A program made the position numbers and the translations under genes. From positions 1 to 64,000 of the forward strand of contig NZ_BSSA01000035.1 of NCBI RefSeq assembly GCF_030268885.1: a DNA stretch of 64,000 nt, read 5' to 3'. The stretch comes from Kitasatospora phosalacinea (lineage in GTDB: Bacteria; Actinomycetota; Actinomycetes; Streptomycetales; Streptomycetaceae). The notes under the pieces were generated by a model. The model saw nothing but the letters and a program-made list of their open reading frames with translations, was not told the DNA's origin and ran no database searches. Shown piece by piece: positions 43,002-51,690 of the stretch. Numbering within the stretch: position 1 is the first letter of the stretch; the number at the start of each line of letters is the position of its first letter.

Positions 43002-43564
43002 TCTCACCCGGGCGGGGCCGGCACCCGATCGCCGCATGGCACTTGCCCGCCGAGAAAGGCCCTTCCCGCAGTACTTGAGCGGTATCGAGCGCCAGGCGCC
43101 CGAACGGCGCGACGTGCCGTCCGGGCGCCGAGGTCCCGGCGGCCTGCCGTGCCTCGCTGCGCCCGGCAGCCGCTGACCGGCCGGTGATGACGGCTGGAAG
43201 GCCGAGCGCGATGCGGATGCGGACGCGAAGGAAATCCTCCTGCCGGAAGCCCTTCAGGACGAAAGGCGACTGTCTGAGGGTTGAGGCGCCGGGTTGGAGG
43301 GCGGAGGGCGTCACGGAAGAAGCCCAGCCGGTCCTCGTGGCCCCCTGCGGGGGCGTGCGGGCCCGCACGGGCAGAGTGTGGTCGACGTCGCCCTGAAGAC
43401 TCGCCGAGGACGGCGCCGATCCGCTCGGACTGGTCGGCACGGCCCGCCCGATGAAGCGGATCCGGCCGCCGAACGGACCTCGGGATTGACACCGGAGGCG
43501 AAGGCCGCGCGAAGCATCATGGCCACGCCTTGGTATGGCACCAAATTTGGGTTCAGTCTAAAAT
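43002..43564. other. 560-bp stretch without a supportable gene
   Basis: No open frame here has recognisable features. Near its right end, CCAAATTTGG (43541-43550) is a perfect palindrome in an AT-rich patch just before the TetR gene. Confidence 0.4.
43541..43564 (+). promoter_or_regulatory. Putative promoter/operator of the TetR gene
   Basis: The palindrome CCAAATTTGG (43541-43550) is followed by TAAAAT (43559-43564), a good -10, directly before the first ATG. Transcription would begin near 43571, suggesting a leaderless mRNA and autoregulation. Confidence 0.45.
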
Positions 43565-43570
43565 ATGACC

Positions 43571-44200
43571 ATGGGACTGCGGGAAACCAAGAAACAACAG
43601 ACCCGGGCCGCTCTGTCGGAGACAGCATCAGCGCTGTTCCGCGAGCGAGGCTTTGACCAGGTGAGCGTTGCGGAGATCGCCCGCATGGCCGGCGTATCCG
43701 TCAACACCGCCTTCAACTACTTCCCGACCAAGGAGGACCTGTTCTTCGACAGTCAACCGCTGGCGGAGAACCACCTCGCCGACGTGGTCGTGACAGCCCC
43801 CAGCGACACCACCCCGGCCGACGCCCTCCTCGCCGATCTCCTGGGCGCCCTACAGCGCAGAGATCCCGCTCTCGGCCTCTGCAAGGACGCGGCCGCGTTC
43901 TGGCGCACCGTCGCTGAGAGCCCGACCCTGACGGCCCGGTCACGGGAGATCGCCGAGCGGGCCGAGAGAGCCCTGGCTCATGCGCTGGCCGAACGCAGTG
44001 GACGGCAGACAGGCGACCCGGAAACACACCTCCTGGCCGGCGCCCTCTGTGGGGCCTACCGGGCCGCTGTCGGCCAGATCAGACAGCGTGCGATCACGGG
44101 TGAGGATCCGAGTCGCGTCCTTGACGAACTCGGCCCAACCATCGAATACCTCTTCAGCCACCTGCGCGGCCTCGCGCAGCCGCTACCACCACCATCCTGA
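43571..44200 (+). CDS. TetR-family transcriptional regulator
   Basis: The protein of about 209 residues has a textbook TetR N terminus: RETKKQQTRAALSETASALF, then the helix-turn-helix VAEIARMAGVSVNTAFNYF and PTKEDLFFD. The C-terminal domain is of the acyl-CoA/MftR-like type (LLADLLGALQRRDP, AGALCGAYRAAVGQI). Either ATG 43565 or 43571 may start it; neither has a ribosome site, and a -10 box abuts the first, so a leaderless start at 43571 is preferred. There is no obvious target gene next to it. Confidence 0.85.
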   Translation: MGLRETKKQQTRAALSETASALFRERGFDQVSVAEIARMAGVSVNTAFNYFPTKEDLFFDSQPLAENHLADVVVTAPSDTTPADALLADLLGALQRRDPALGLCKDAAAFWRTVAESPTLTARSREIAERAERALAHALAERSGRQTGDPETHLLAGALCGAYRAAVGQIRQRAITGEDPSRVLDELGPTIEYLFSHLRGLAQPLPPPS

Positions 44201-44429
44201 GCCACATCGAGCTTCGAGACGCCGACCTCGTCCCCAGGAGGGTTCCGGCTGAACTTTCACGGCCTAAGCGCGGACAGCAGGGGTCTGCGACGGCTTTCGT
44301 GCCTGCCTCAAAACGCGAGCCCCTCCGCCCCGGCCCTGACACCCTACTGAGGACCGTCTTCGCCTGACTGAGCCGCTACCACGCCCCCGTCAGCGCCCGC
44401 CAATGACCATCCCGTCCTCGAGGAATACC

Positions 44430-44880
44430 GGGGACGACACCGCGCTGCTCGACCCACGCTCGCCGCGTACCAAGGTGCGGGTGCGGCGCATGGTGTGCCC
44501 GGTGCTGGGGTGCCCGCGGCAGACGTTCCGCGAGCAGGTCCCCGGCCTGATCGAGCGCTACCAGCGGCACACACGCCGTCTCGCCGACCAAGTCGGGGAG
44601 ATCGTGAAGGAGTTAGCGGGCCGGGTGGGCGCCCGCCTCTCGCGCGTGCTGGCCTGCACGATCTCCCGCTCGACCGGCCTGCGTCTGCTCATGCGCCAGG
44701 TGGTACCACCGTTGCATGTACCGCGTGTGCTCGGCGTCGATGACTTCGCCCTCAACACCCTCAAACGATGCGCGCGCATGAAGGAGCCCACCGGCCAGAA
44801 GAACGCACCGCGTCACAAGCCCACACTCGTCGGCCCCTACCGCGACCGCCTGCGCCGCAGGCGGGCCCCAGTATGTGCCC
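44430..44880 (+). pseudogene. ISL3-family transposase remnant
   Basis: The frame reads VRRMVCPVLGCPRQTFREQV (zinc-finger part), then GLIERYQRHTRRLADQV and PRVLGVDDFAL, the usual N-terminal half of an ISL3 transposase including the first catalytic Asp. It then jumps to LNTLKRCAR and PTLVGPYRDRLRRRRA, which belong to a later part of such proteins, and loses the family soon after. An internal deletion and missing ends mark a dead copy. Confidence 0.7.
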
Positions 44881-44978
44881 GCCTGCCAGCCAGCACGAGA
44901 GCGTCGTGCTCGGCAGCGTACTCAGTCCAAAAGGGCCAGCGACTGTCCAGAAACGGCGCCGGTAGCTGGCAGACCGCT

Positions 44979-45214
44979 TCGGTAGCTGCTCAAAACGCCT
45001 GGTCAGAGCCCTGATGCCCGTGTTTCAGCGACTGGAGCGACTCGGGGTTGGGTATATCAGACATTCGTGTGCGCGCGTACGCGTTCATACACCCGACCTT
45101 CAGTCGCTTCAGTCGCTGAACTGGCCTCACAACGCCTCTGAGCTGCAGGTTTCCTCCGAGGTCCGGTGCAGCGACTGAAACGACTCAGTCGCTGCACCCC
45201 ACCTTCGGTCGCTG
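44979..45214 (+). repeat. 236-bp direct repeat, copy 1 (iteron region)
   Basis: This segment is repeated base for base at 45356-45591 (period 377 bp). It contains seven RGTCGCT/AGCGACY heptamers in pairs 9 bp apart (for example 45027 and 45036; 45102 and 45111) and a small AT-rich patch (about 45049-45066). Confidence 0.9.
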
Positions 45215-45678
45215 GACTCCGGCGGAACGTGTGCGGCTGCTTGCAGGCGACACGCCCGAGAAGCAGCAGATGGTGGTTCATGCCGGTTCCTTGGTCGCTT
45301 CAGTCGGTGCGGCGCGGAGCGACTGGAATGAGCTCGGTCGCTCCGGTCGCTGAGGTCGGTAGCTGCTCAAAACGCCTGGTCAGAGCCCTGATGCCCGTGT
45401 TTCAGCGACTGGAGCGACTCGGGGTTGGGTATATCAGACATTCGTGTGCGCGCGTACGCGTTCATACACCCGACCTTCAGTCGCTTCAGTCGCTGAACTG
45501 GCCTCACAACGCCTCTGAGCTGCAGGTTTCCTCCGAGGTCCGGTGCAGCGACTGAAACGACTCAGTCGCTGCACCCCACCTTCGGTCGCTGCAGGCAAAA
45601 GCCGGAGCGACACACGGGGCGCCTCTCCCCTGGGCTAGTCTGTTCCTCCATATTGGAAACTCAGTCGCTTCGGTCGCT
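45027..45678. other. Putative iteron-type replication origin
   Basis: About twenty copies of the heptamer RGTCGCT (either strand) lie within 650 bp, many in pairs 9 bp apart: 45027/45036, 45102/45111, 45336/45345, 45663/45672 and the copies inside the second long repeat. No gene is seen here. The array ends about 80 bp before a prim-pol gene and an SF3 helicase gene, the usual setting of an iteron-controlled plasmid origin. Confidence 0.65.
45356..45591 (+). repeat. 236-bp direct repeat, copy 2 (iteron region)
   Basis: Identical to 44979-45214. The 141 bp between the copies hold four more RGTCGCT-type heptamers. Confidence 0.9.
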
Positions 45679-45756
45679 GCGAGCGCTCTGACCAGGGAAG
45701 ATGTGTCGGCGACCCAATAAAGGCAGCAGGTACGGCCCAGGGGAGGGAGAGCTGAG

Positions 45757-46839
45757 GTGCCCACCAGCACGCCCACGAACACCCCGCCCGCCAGCCCCCT
45801 CACCGTGGCTCGGTGGTGCGCGGCCCAGGGCTGGCCGGTGCACCCCCTCACGCCGGGAAGCAAACTTCCCGCCGCTAACTGCGCCATCTGTACGACCCGC
45901 AGCCACACCGCGACCAACTGCCCGTGCCGCGGCGCCGGCCGGTGGTGCCACGGTTTCCTTGCTGCGACGACCGATCCGGCGGTCATCGACGCCTGGTGGG
46001 CCCTCGACCCCGCTTTCGGCGTCGGCATCGCCTGCGGACCGGCCGGCCTGGTGGTCATCGACGTCGACGCCCACCAGCAGGCCGTCCCCGAACGTGACCG
46101 GCTCCTGCCCGGCATCTCCATCCCCGACACCGTCGACCTCACCGGTCTCGCCAACGGCTTCCACACCTTGGCCCTCCTCGCCGCCCTACGAGGCCAGCCC
46201 GACCCGTCCCACGACAGCGGAACCCTCAGGGTGCGAACTCCCTCCGGTGGTACGCACATCTGGTACCGGGCCCACCCCCACCTCCCGATCCGGTCCTCCT
46301 CCGGTTCCGGCAAAACCCGGGCCCTGGCCTGGCAGGTCGACGTCCGCGCCCAGGGCGGCTACATCATCGCCCCCGGCACCACCACGACCGCCGGTACCTA
46401 CACCCCGATCGGACAGACCCGCACACCCGCGCCGCTGCCGACCTGGCTTGCCGCGGAACTCCTTCGCACCCACCACACCGACCCGCCCGCCCCGGCCACG
46501 GCTGCTCCGCAGGGGCCCCCGCCCAGAGCCCGCCAGGCCATCGCGGCCGCGGGCGGCCGCAGTCCGGCGCACTCCATGCTGGCGGGCCTGCTCGACGACG
46601 TCGCAGCCTGCTCCACTGCCGCGGAAGGCACCGGATTCTCCGAGAAGCTCAACCGCGCAGCCTTCACCGCCGGAGGCCTCGTCGCCGGCGGATACCTGAC
46701 CGAGGACCAGGCCGAGGACCTCCTGCGCCAGGCCGCAGCGACTGCCCGGCCCCACCAGCACCGCCGCAGCGAAACGATCATCAGGGCGGGGCTCGCCGCA
46801 GGCACCCGGAGCCCGCTCCATCCGCGAGGACGCGCATGA
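45757..46839 (+). CDS. Bifunctional DNA primase/polymerase (prim-pol) domain protein
   Basis: The 360-residue protein has the prim-pol fold: ARWCAAQGWPVHPLTPGSK, a zinc-binding region (CAICTTRS, CPCRGAG), the catalytic acidic strand GLVVIDVDAH, the GTHIWY His motif and VDVRAQGGYIIAPGT. It makes primers and may extend them during plasmid replication. GTG 45757 follows GGGAGGGAG. Its stop overlaps the helicase start by 4 bp (ATGA). The iteron array lies directly upstream. Confidence 0.88.
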   Translation: MPTSTPTNTPPASPLTVARWCAAQGWPVHPLTPGSKLPAANCAICTTRSHTATNCPCRGAGRWCHGFLAATTDPAVIDAWWALDPAFGVGIACGPAGLVVIDVDAHQQAVPERDRLLPGISIPDTVDLTGLANGFHTLALLAALRGQPDPSHDSGTLRVRTPSGGTHIWYRAHPHLPIRSSSGSGKTRALAWQVDVRAQGGYIIAPGTTTTAGTYTPIGQTRTPAPLPTWLAAELLRTHHTDPPAPATAAPQGPPPRARQAIAAAGGRSPAHSMLAGLLDDVAACSTAAEGTGFSEKLNRAAFTAGGLVAGGYLTEDQAEDLLRQAAATARPHQHRRSETIIRAGLAAGTRSPLHPRGRA

Positions 46840-48488
46840 ACCCCTCCGACACCCCGGGGACGGGCCCCTTCGACCCGGTGGCAGCCGCCCAGCAGATCCT
46901 GGCCGCCACCCCATCGCCCCCCACCGCCGACCCCGCCAACCCACCCGCCCGCCACACCCCAGTCCTGGACCCGGTGCAAGACAGCCTCCTCGACATCCCG
47001 GCCGCCCCTGCCGCCCCTGCCGACAACCGGCTGCCCGCCGCCCTGCAGGCCCAGCCGCGGCCCACCGCGCACCTCTCCCTGCCCGCACCCACGCTCACCG
47101 CCACCCCCGCCGGGCTGCTGCCCGACTCGCTCAGCGACCGTGGCAACGCCAAGCTCTTCGTCAGCCTCTACGGAGGCGACTACCGCTACGTGCCCGGCCT
47201 GGGCTGGTACCGGTGGGCCGGCCACCGGTGGGAGATCGACGAGACCGACACCGTCCTGTGGGCCGCCGGCGACCTCGCCGAACAACTGGCCCTGCACGAC
47301 CCCACCGGCACCTACACCACCACCGAACTGCGCCGCCACCGCAAGCGCGCCCTGTCCACCAGCGGGATGACCGCGATGCTGGAGCAGGCCAAGGCCGCCC
47401 CCGGCATGGTCATGCACGCCTTCGCCCTGGACGCCGACCCCTACGCCCTGTGCACCCCCGGCGGCGTCGTCGACCTGCGCACCGGCCTGATGACGGCGCC
47501 CGACCCCCGCACCCAGCGCCACTCCCGCTCCACCACCGTCGCACCCGTCGACATGCCCACCCCGCGCTGGACCCGCTTCCTCGAGGACACCTTCGGCACC
47601 GATCCCGCGGGCCGCGAGATGATCGACTTCCTGCACCTGTGCCTGGGCTACTCCATCTCCGGCGACGTCGGTGCCCAGATCATGCCCTTCCTCTACGGCA
47701 AGGGGAAGAACGGCAAGTCCGTCCTCCTGGACGTCATGCTGCAGCTCATGGGCGACTACGCGGATGCCGCGCCGCCCGGCTTCCTCATGGCCAAGGCCTT
47801 CGACAGCCACCCCACCGACCTCGCCGAACTCCACGGCCGGCGCATCATCCTGTGCTCCGAGCTCAAGCCCGGCGACCGCTTCGACGAGGGCCGCTTCAAA
47901 CTCCTCACCGGCGGCGACAAGATCAAGGCCCGCCGCATGCGCCAGGACTTCTTCTCCTTTACCCCCACCCACAAGCTCTGGCTGCTCGGCAACCACCGCC
48001 CCGAAGTCAACTCGGGCGGCTTCGCGTTCTGGCGCCGCATGCGCCTGATCCCCTTCGAGCGCGTCGTCGCCGAAGAACGCAAGATCGACAACCTGGCCAG
48101 CCTCCTCGCCTCCGAGGAAGGCCCCGGCATCCTCGCCTGGCTCGTCACCGGCGCCCGCCGCTACTTCGCCGGCGAGAAGGACCTCACCGGCCCCCAGAGC
48201 GTCCAGCTCGCCACCACCGCCTATGCCGAGACCGAGGACAGCACCGGCCGCTTCCTCACCGACGCCTGCAAGATCGCCGACGGCCTGCGCGCCGAGCAGT
48301 CCCAGCTCTACAGCGCCTACAGTCGCTGGTGTGCCGAAGAAGGCGCCAACCCCGCCAGCGCCCGCGCATTCGCCGCACGTGTACGCGACACACTGGGTAT
48401 GACCTCACCGAAACAGATGGTCCTGTCCAACTCCCGCAAGTACTACCCCGGGATCGGCCTCCTGGCCGACGAGGAGCCGCAGCCGTGA
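46836..48488 (+). CDS. Phage/plasmid primase-helicase (P4/D5 family, SF3)
   Basis: The 550-residue protein has a Pro-rich N terminus (1-95), a D5-like N-terminal domain with YVPGLGWYRWAGHRWEID, and an SF3 AAA+ helicase core with Walker A YGKGKNGKSV, Walker B region RRIILCSELKPG, LLTGGDKIKARRM and the sensor strand LWLLGNHRPEV. The C-terminal helices (YSRWCAEEGANPASARAFAARV) form the usual P4-type DNA-binding tail. With the prim-pol protein it would form the replication initiator of the element. Confidence 0.93.
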   Translation: MNPSDTPGTGPFDPVAAAQQILAATPSPPTADPANPPARHTPVLDPVQDSLLDIPAAPAAPADNRLPAALQAQPRPTAHLSLPAPTLTATPAGLLPDSLSDRGNAKLFVSLYGGDYRYVPGLGWYRWAGHRWEIDETDTVLWAAGDLAEQLALHDPTGTYTTTELRRHRKRALSTSGMTAMLEQAKAAPGMVMHAFALDADPYALCTPGGVVDLRTGLMTAPDPRTQRHSRSTTVAPVDMPTPRWTRFLEDTFGTDPAGREMIDFLHLCLGYSISGDVGAQIMPFLYGKGKNGKSVLLDVMLQLMGDYADAAPPGFLMAKAFDSHPTDLAELHGRRIILCSELKPGDRFDEGRFKLLTGGDKIKARRMRQDFFSFTPTHKLWLLGNHRPEVNSGGFAFWRRMRLIPFERVVAEERKIDNLASLLASEEGPGILAWLVTGARRYFAGEKDLTGPQSVQLATTAYAETEDSTGRFLTDACKIADGLRAEQSQLYSAYSRWCAEEGANPASARAFAARVRDTLGMTSPKQMVLSNSRKYYPGIGLLADEEPQP

Positions 48489-48889
48489 GCGCCCTGATCG
48501 ACCCCGCCGACCTCGCCCACGAAACCGACATCGTCTGGCTCGAGGACATCGCCGAACTCGACTACGTCCGCCAGTCCCTCGAGCGCCTCAACTCCCGCAA
48601 GGGCAAACCCCCTTACCACAGCGCCGGCCGCATGGTCGGTTACGCCGTCCTGGGCCCCACCGCCCGCTCCTCCCGGGTCTCCGGCACCTTCCGTCGCCGC
48701 GTCTTCTGGCTCCTGCCCCACGACCGCGACACCGAACCCGACGGCCTCTACGCCACCGGTGCCCCCTCCGAAGCCGTCGACCCCCGCACCATCGCCCCCA
48801 CCGTCAAAGGCGACAAGACCGAACGCTCCCAAGGCGGCCCAGCCTCACCCGCCATGGTCGAACTCGGCATAATGCTCCCACGCACCTGA
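48485..48889 (+). CDS. Hypothetical protein of the replication operon
   Basis: The 134-residue soluble protein starts with GTG overlapping the helicase stop (GTGA), so it is a real downstream gene of the replication operon. The N-terminal half has helices rich in charged residues (ETDIVWLEDIAELDYVRQSL) and the middle is basic (GTFRRRVFWLLPHDRD). No family is recognised. A DNA-binding accessory of replication is a guess from position. Confidence 0.65.
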   Translation: MSALIDPADLAHETDIVWLEDIAELDYVRQSLERLNSRKGKPPYHSAGRMVGYAVLGPTARSSRVSGTFRRRVFWLLPHDRDTEPDGLYATGAPSEAVDPRTIAPTVKGDKTERSQGGPASPAMVELGIMLPRT

Positions 48890-49233
48890 TCTGTCGCAAC
48901 CAGTGCAGCGGGCCACGGTGGGCAAGGCTTCATACGGTGCTGCGGGGTCCGCCCCGGACCAGCTCTCCTCGGCGTCCGGCCCGGGACAGGGCGGGCGCCG
49001 ACCTGCTGGGGGAGGGCCGCGCTGACCTTCGGGTCGCCCTCGATCCGGGCGGTGACGGAGGTGGCCGGCCTCGCTGCGCCGGGACGGCTTCGGCCGGCAT
49101 CCGGCGCTGCTCGTGCGACGGCAGGGGAAGGGAGGCGTCCTGGGCGAGCACCGGTGCTCCCGTCGAGGGAAGCGACCCGCATCGGCGGGCCGCGGGCAGG
49201 GCCGGGACCGATCCGCCCGGGTACTGCTACTGT
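48890..49233. other. Intergenic stretch without a supportable gene
   Basis: About 345 bp follow the replication operon. Open frames on both strands lack family features. It ends at the palindrome controlling the toxin-antitoxin pair. Confidence 0.4.
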
Positions 49234-49263
49234 TACGGGTACGGGTACGTACCCGTACCCGTA
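49234..49263. promoter_or_regulatory. 30-bp perfect palindrome, toxin-antitoxin operator
   Basis: Two TACGGG units and TAC (49234-49248) are mirrored exactly by GTA and two CCCGTA units (49249-49263). It lies 25 bp before the antitoxin start, as expected for the site where a ribbon-helix-helix antitoxin represses its own operon. Confidence 0.75.
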
Positions 49264-49288
49264 GCGCCGAGAGGGAAGGAACAGCACC

Positions 49289-49546
49289 GTGGCCGATGCC
49301 AACGTGCGCATCCCCGCCGAGACCCGAGACCGCCTCGCCGCTCTCGCCGCCGGTGAACACATGTCCCTGCGCGCCTACCTCGCCCGCCTCGCCGACACCC
49401 AGCTCACCCCCGCCGAGCGCGCCGAGCGCGCCGAGCAGGCTCGCCAGAAGCTCCAGGCCTGGAACGGTTACGACCCCGACGCCGTCCACGCCGCGGACCT
49501 GGACGCCGAACTCGACCGCCGCCTCGACCAGGCCGCCGGCCTGTGA
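49289..49546 (+). CDS. Antitoxin, ribbon-helix-helix type
   Basis: The 85-residue protein has an N-terminal strand-helix-helix (NVRIPAETRDRLAALAAGEH, then MSLRAYLARLAD) typical of MetJ/Arc-type antitoxins, and an acidic, flexible C-terminal part (YDPDAVHAADLDAELDRRL) that would wrap the toxin. GTG 49289 follows GGAAGGA. Its stop overlaps the toxin GTG by 4 bp. Confidence 0.82.
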   Translation: MADANVRIPAETRDRLAALAAGEHMSLRAYLARLADTQLTPAERAERAEQARQKLQAWNGYDPDAVHAADLDAELDRRLDQAAGL

Positions 49547-49920
49547 CCGACACGCACGTCGTCCTCGACGACACCGCCATGGTCGCCGCCGGCCGCGGCA
49601 ACCTCCTCGCCTCCCGCCTCATCCACCGCGCCCACGCCGAAGCCGGCTGGCACCTCTACGCCCCCGCCTGCGCCCTCGTCGAAGCCGACCGCGAACGCCC
49701 CGGCACCGCCGAACACCTCGCCGCCCTACCCGCCCTGACCGTCCTCGACCTCGACCTGCCCGCCGTCCTCGCCCTCGCCGCCGACACCACCTGGGCCCAG
49801 GCCCACACCCGCTACGCCGCCGCCCCGACCCCCGAGCGGCCCACCGGCGCCCTCGTCGCCACCGTCGACCCGCAGCGCTGGAAGGGCCAGCCGGTCCGCG
49901 TCATCGACCTCACCCCGTAG
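49543..49920 (+). CDS. PIN-domain-like toxin (VapC-like)
   Basis: The 125-residue protein has a PIN-like order of acidic residues: HVVLDDTAMVAAG, LVEADRERPGT and a late GALVATVDPQRW strand, ending RVIDLTP. The classic third Asp motif (TxDxxF) is weak, so RNase activity is likely but not certain. It is coupled to the antitoxin gene by a GTGA overlap. A second copy of its last codons lies near 61.13-61.20 kb. Confidence 0.78.
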   Translation: MTDTHVVLDDTAMVAAGRGNLLASRLIHRAHAEAGWHLYAPACALVEADRERPGTAEHLAALPALTVLDLDLPAVLALAADTTWAQAHTRYAAAPTPERPTGALVATVDPQRWKGQPVRVIDLTP

Positions 49921-49980
49921 CCGTAGCCCGCAGCGGTGCGCAATCCGCGTCGCTGGATGGCTGACCGGCACACCGGTCAC

Positions 49981-50866
49981 TGAGCCTTTTCAGGGAGGCC
50001 ACCGATCGGGTGACGGCCGGGTGTTCGGGATGAGGGCAGAACGAACGAGGCTCCCGGGCGGTTGAGCGAGATGTCTCACGTCTCAAGCAACCAGCCAGGA
50101 AGCCTCGTTGGTCATCTATCCTGCCGCACTGGACCTGCCGCACGCCCTCGTCGAGTGGGTCACCATGCTCATCGTCACCCGCGAGGGTGACCGCCGCTGC
50201 AAGCTCCGCCCTTCGCAACGAGCCCTGGTCGCGCTGGTCTACCTGCGCAAGCACGACACCCTCGCGCAGATCGCCGCCGGCTTCCGGATCAGCGTCGGCA
50301 CCGCCCACGCCTACGTCCACCAGGTCACCGACCTCCTCGCCAAAAGGGCACCTGGCCTCACGCAGGCACTGCGCGAAGCCGACCCTGAGTACGTCCTGAT
50401 CGACGGCACCCTCGCCGAGTGCGACCGCGTCGGCGACGGCCGCGCCGACTACTCCGGAAAGCACCGCCGCCACGGCGTGAACCACCAGGTCATCACCGGC
50501 CCGACCGGCAAGCTCGTGTGGATCTCCCGCGCCCTGCCCGGCCGCACCCACGACCTCACCGCCGCCCGTACCCACCGCATCGCGAAGACCTGCGTCCGAC
50601 TCCGCGTCCCGGCCCTGGCCGACATGGCGTACACCGGCGCCGGCAGCACCTTCGCCGTACCGACCAGACGTCCAGCCCGCAAGGAACTCAGCCCTGCACA
50701 GCGGTCGTTGAACCGAGCTCACGCCCGGCTCCGCCACCCGGTCGAGCGAGGCGTGGCCACGCTCAAGCGCTGGAGAATCTTCCGTCATGCCCGATGCAGC
50801 CCGAACTGGCTGACGTCAGCAGCCAAGGCCGTCCTCACCCTCGAGCTTCAACGCTGAAAAGGCTCA
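49981..50866 (+). mobile_element. IS5-like insertion sequence
   Basis: The element is about 886 bp, bounded by perfect 13-bp inverted repeats TGAGCCTTTTCAG (49981-49993) and CTGAAAAGGCTCA (50854-50866). It encloses one transposase gene. The exact outer ends and target duplication are not clear. Confidence 0.8.
50108..50857 (+). CDS. IS5-family transposase
   Basis: This 249-residue DDE transposase has an N-terminal helix-turn-helix ([35 protein letters not shown]) and catalytic acids in [14 protein letters not shown] (first Asp), [12 protein letters not shown] (second Asp) and [14 protein letters not shown] (Glu). It starts with TTG after AGGAAG. The frame is intact, so the element may be active. 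Its insertion cut a methyltransferase gene on the right side. Confidence 0.88.
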   Translation: MVIYPAALDLPHALVEWVTMLIVTREGDRRCKLRPSQRALVALVYLRKHDTLAQIAAGFRISVGTAHAYVHQVTDLLAKRAPGLTQALREADPEYVLIDGTLAECDRVGDGRADYSGKHRRHGVNHQVITGPTGKLVWISRALPGRTHDLTAARTHRIAKTCVRLRVPALADMAYTGAGSTFAVPTRRPARKELSPAQRSLNRAHARLRHPVERGVATLKRWRIFRHARCSPNWLTSAAKAVLTLELQR

Positions 50867-50867
50867 C

Positions 50868-51222
50868 TCACCTGGCTGGCCACAAGGGGATCGTCGAGCT
50901 CGGACAGACGGATCTGCAGCGGCCCATTCCGTGGCCGGACAGCAGCGCCGACGCCGTCGTCTCGTACAACGTGCTCGAGTGTCTGCCCGACCCGGCAGGA
51001 CTCATCAGAGAGGCCGCACGACTGCTCAAACCAGGGGGTCGGCTGGTTCTTGCACACGTCGACTTCGACTCGATCATGGTCGGGGGCACGCCTGTCGACC
51101 TGGATCGGCGGGTCTGTCACGCCTTTGCGGATGATCGGCAACCGTGGATGGATCACGCGGACGGCAGGATGGGCCGCGCGATCCCTGGACTGATCGCTGC
51201 CTCCGCGCTGACCGAGCAATAG
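50868..51222 (+). pseudogene. SAM-dependent methyltransferase remnant
   Basis: Right after the IS5-like repeat the frame reads IPWPDSSADAVVSYNVLECL and AARLLKPGGRLVLAHVDFDS, the second half of a class I (UbiE/Methyltransf_11) methyltransferase core. The SAM-binding first half is missing, and the frame stops at 51222, 85 bp before the IS3-like element. It is a 5'-truncated gene, not part of the polyketide cluster. Confidence 0.65.
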
Positions 51223-51378
51223 TCAATAGTTCTGGATCAGTGCGTTTCTCTTGATCCGCTTTCGGCGCTGCCTGTCTTCAGCTGCCTGCGAAGGCTTCTG
51301 AGCTCTGTGAGCTGCTCTTGGTTGCGTGGAGTCCTTGAAGCCTGGGTTACGATCCAGGCGTAAGGAGAAGCACGAGCT

Positions 51379-51690
51379 GTGCCAGCACCACGTAAGTACC
51401 CTGATGAACTCCGCGAGCGCGCCGTCCGCGAGGTCCGCTCGACCGGCCGCCCGGTGGCGCATGTCGCCCGCGACCTCGGCATCCACAAGGAGGCCCTGCG
51501 GTCCTGGGTCCGTCAGGCCGAGGCCGACGCCGGTGAGCGCGACGACCGCCCGACCAGCTCCGAACTGGAGGAGCTGAAGCAACTCCGCAAAGAGAATGCC
51601 GAGTTGAGACGAGCCAATGAGATCCTCAAAGCGGCCAGCGTGTTTTTTGCCCAGGAGATCGACCGTCCCCGGACGAGGCCGAGCAGGTGA
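51379..51690 (+). CDS. IS3-family transposase OrfA
   Basis: The 103-residue protein has the helix-turn-helix ERAVREVRSTGRPVAHVARD, LGIHKEALRSWVRQAE and a leucine-zipper-like helix (LKQLRKENAELRRANEILK). It binds the IS ends and dimerises. Near its end a run of six T (51643-51648) gives a slip site; a -1 shift there enters an open frame leading into OrfB. Confidence 0.9.
   Translation: MPAPRKYPDELRERAVREVRSTGRPVAHVARDLGIHKEALRSWVRQAEADAGERDDRPTSSELEELKQLRKENAELRRANEILKAASVFFAQEIDRPRTRPSR

Noticed and set aside
42988-43492. Minus-strand frames of about 150-160 residues
   Set aside because: Compositionally like shadow frames, with no start signals or motifs.
44403-45011. A 203-residue frame as an intact gene
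   Set aside because: The first part is an ISL3 transposase piece with an internal deletion and the rest is noise; listed as a pseudogene.
44979-45591. The 236-bp direct repeats as ends of an insertion sequence
   Set aside because: They are direct and heptamer-rich, and no transposase lies between them; an iteron array fits better.
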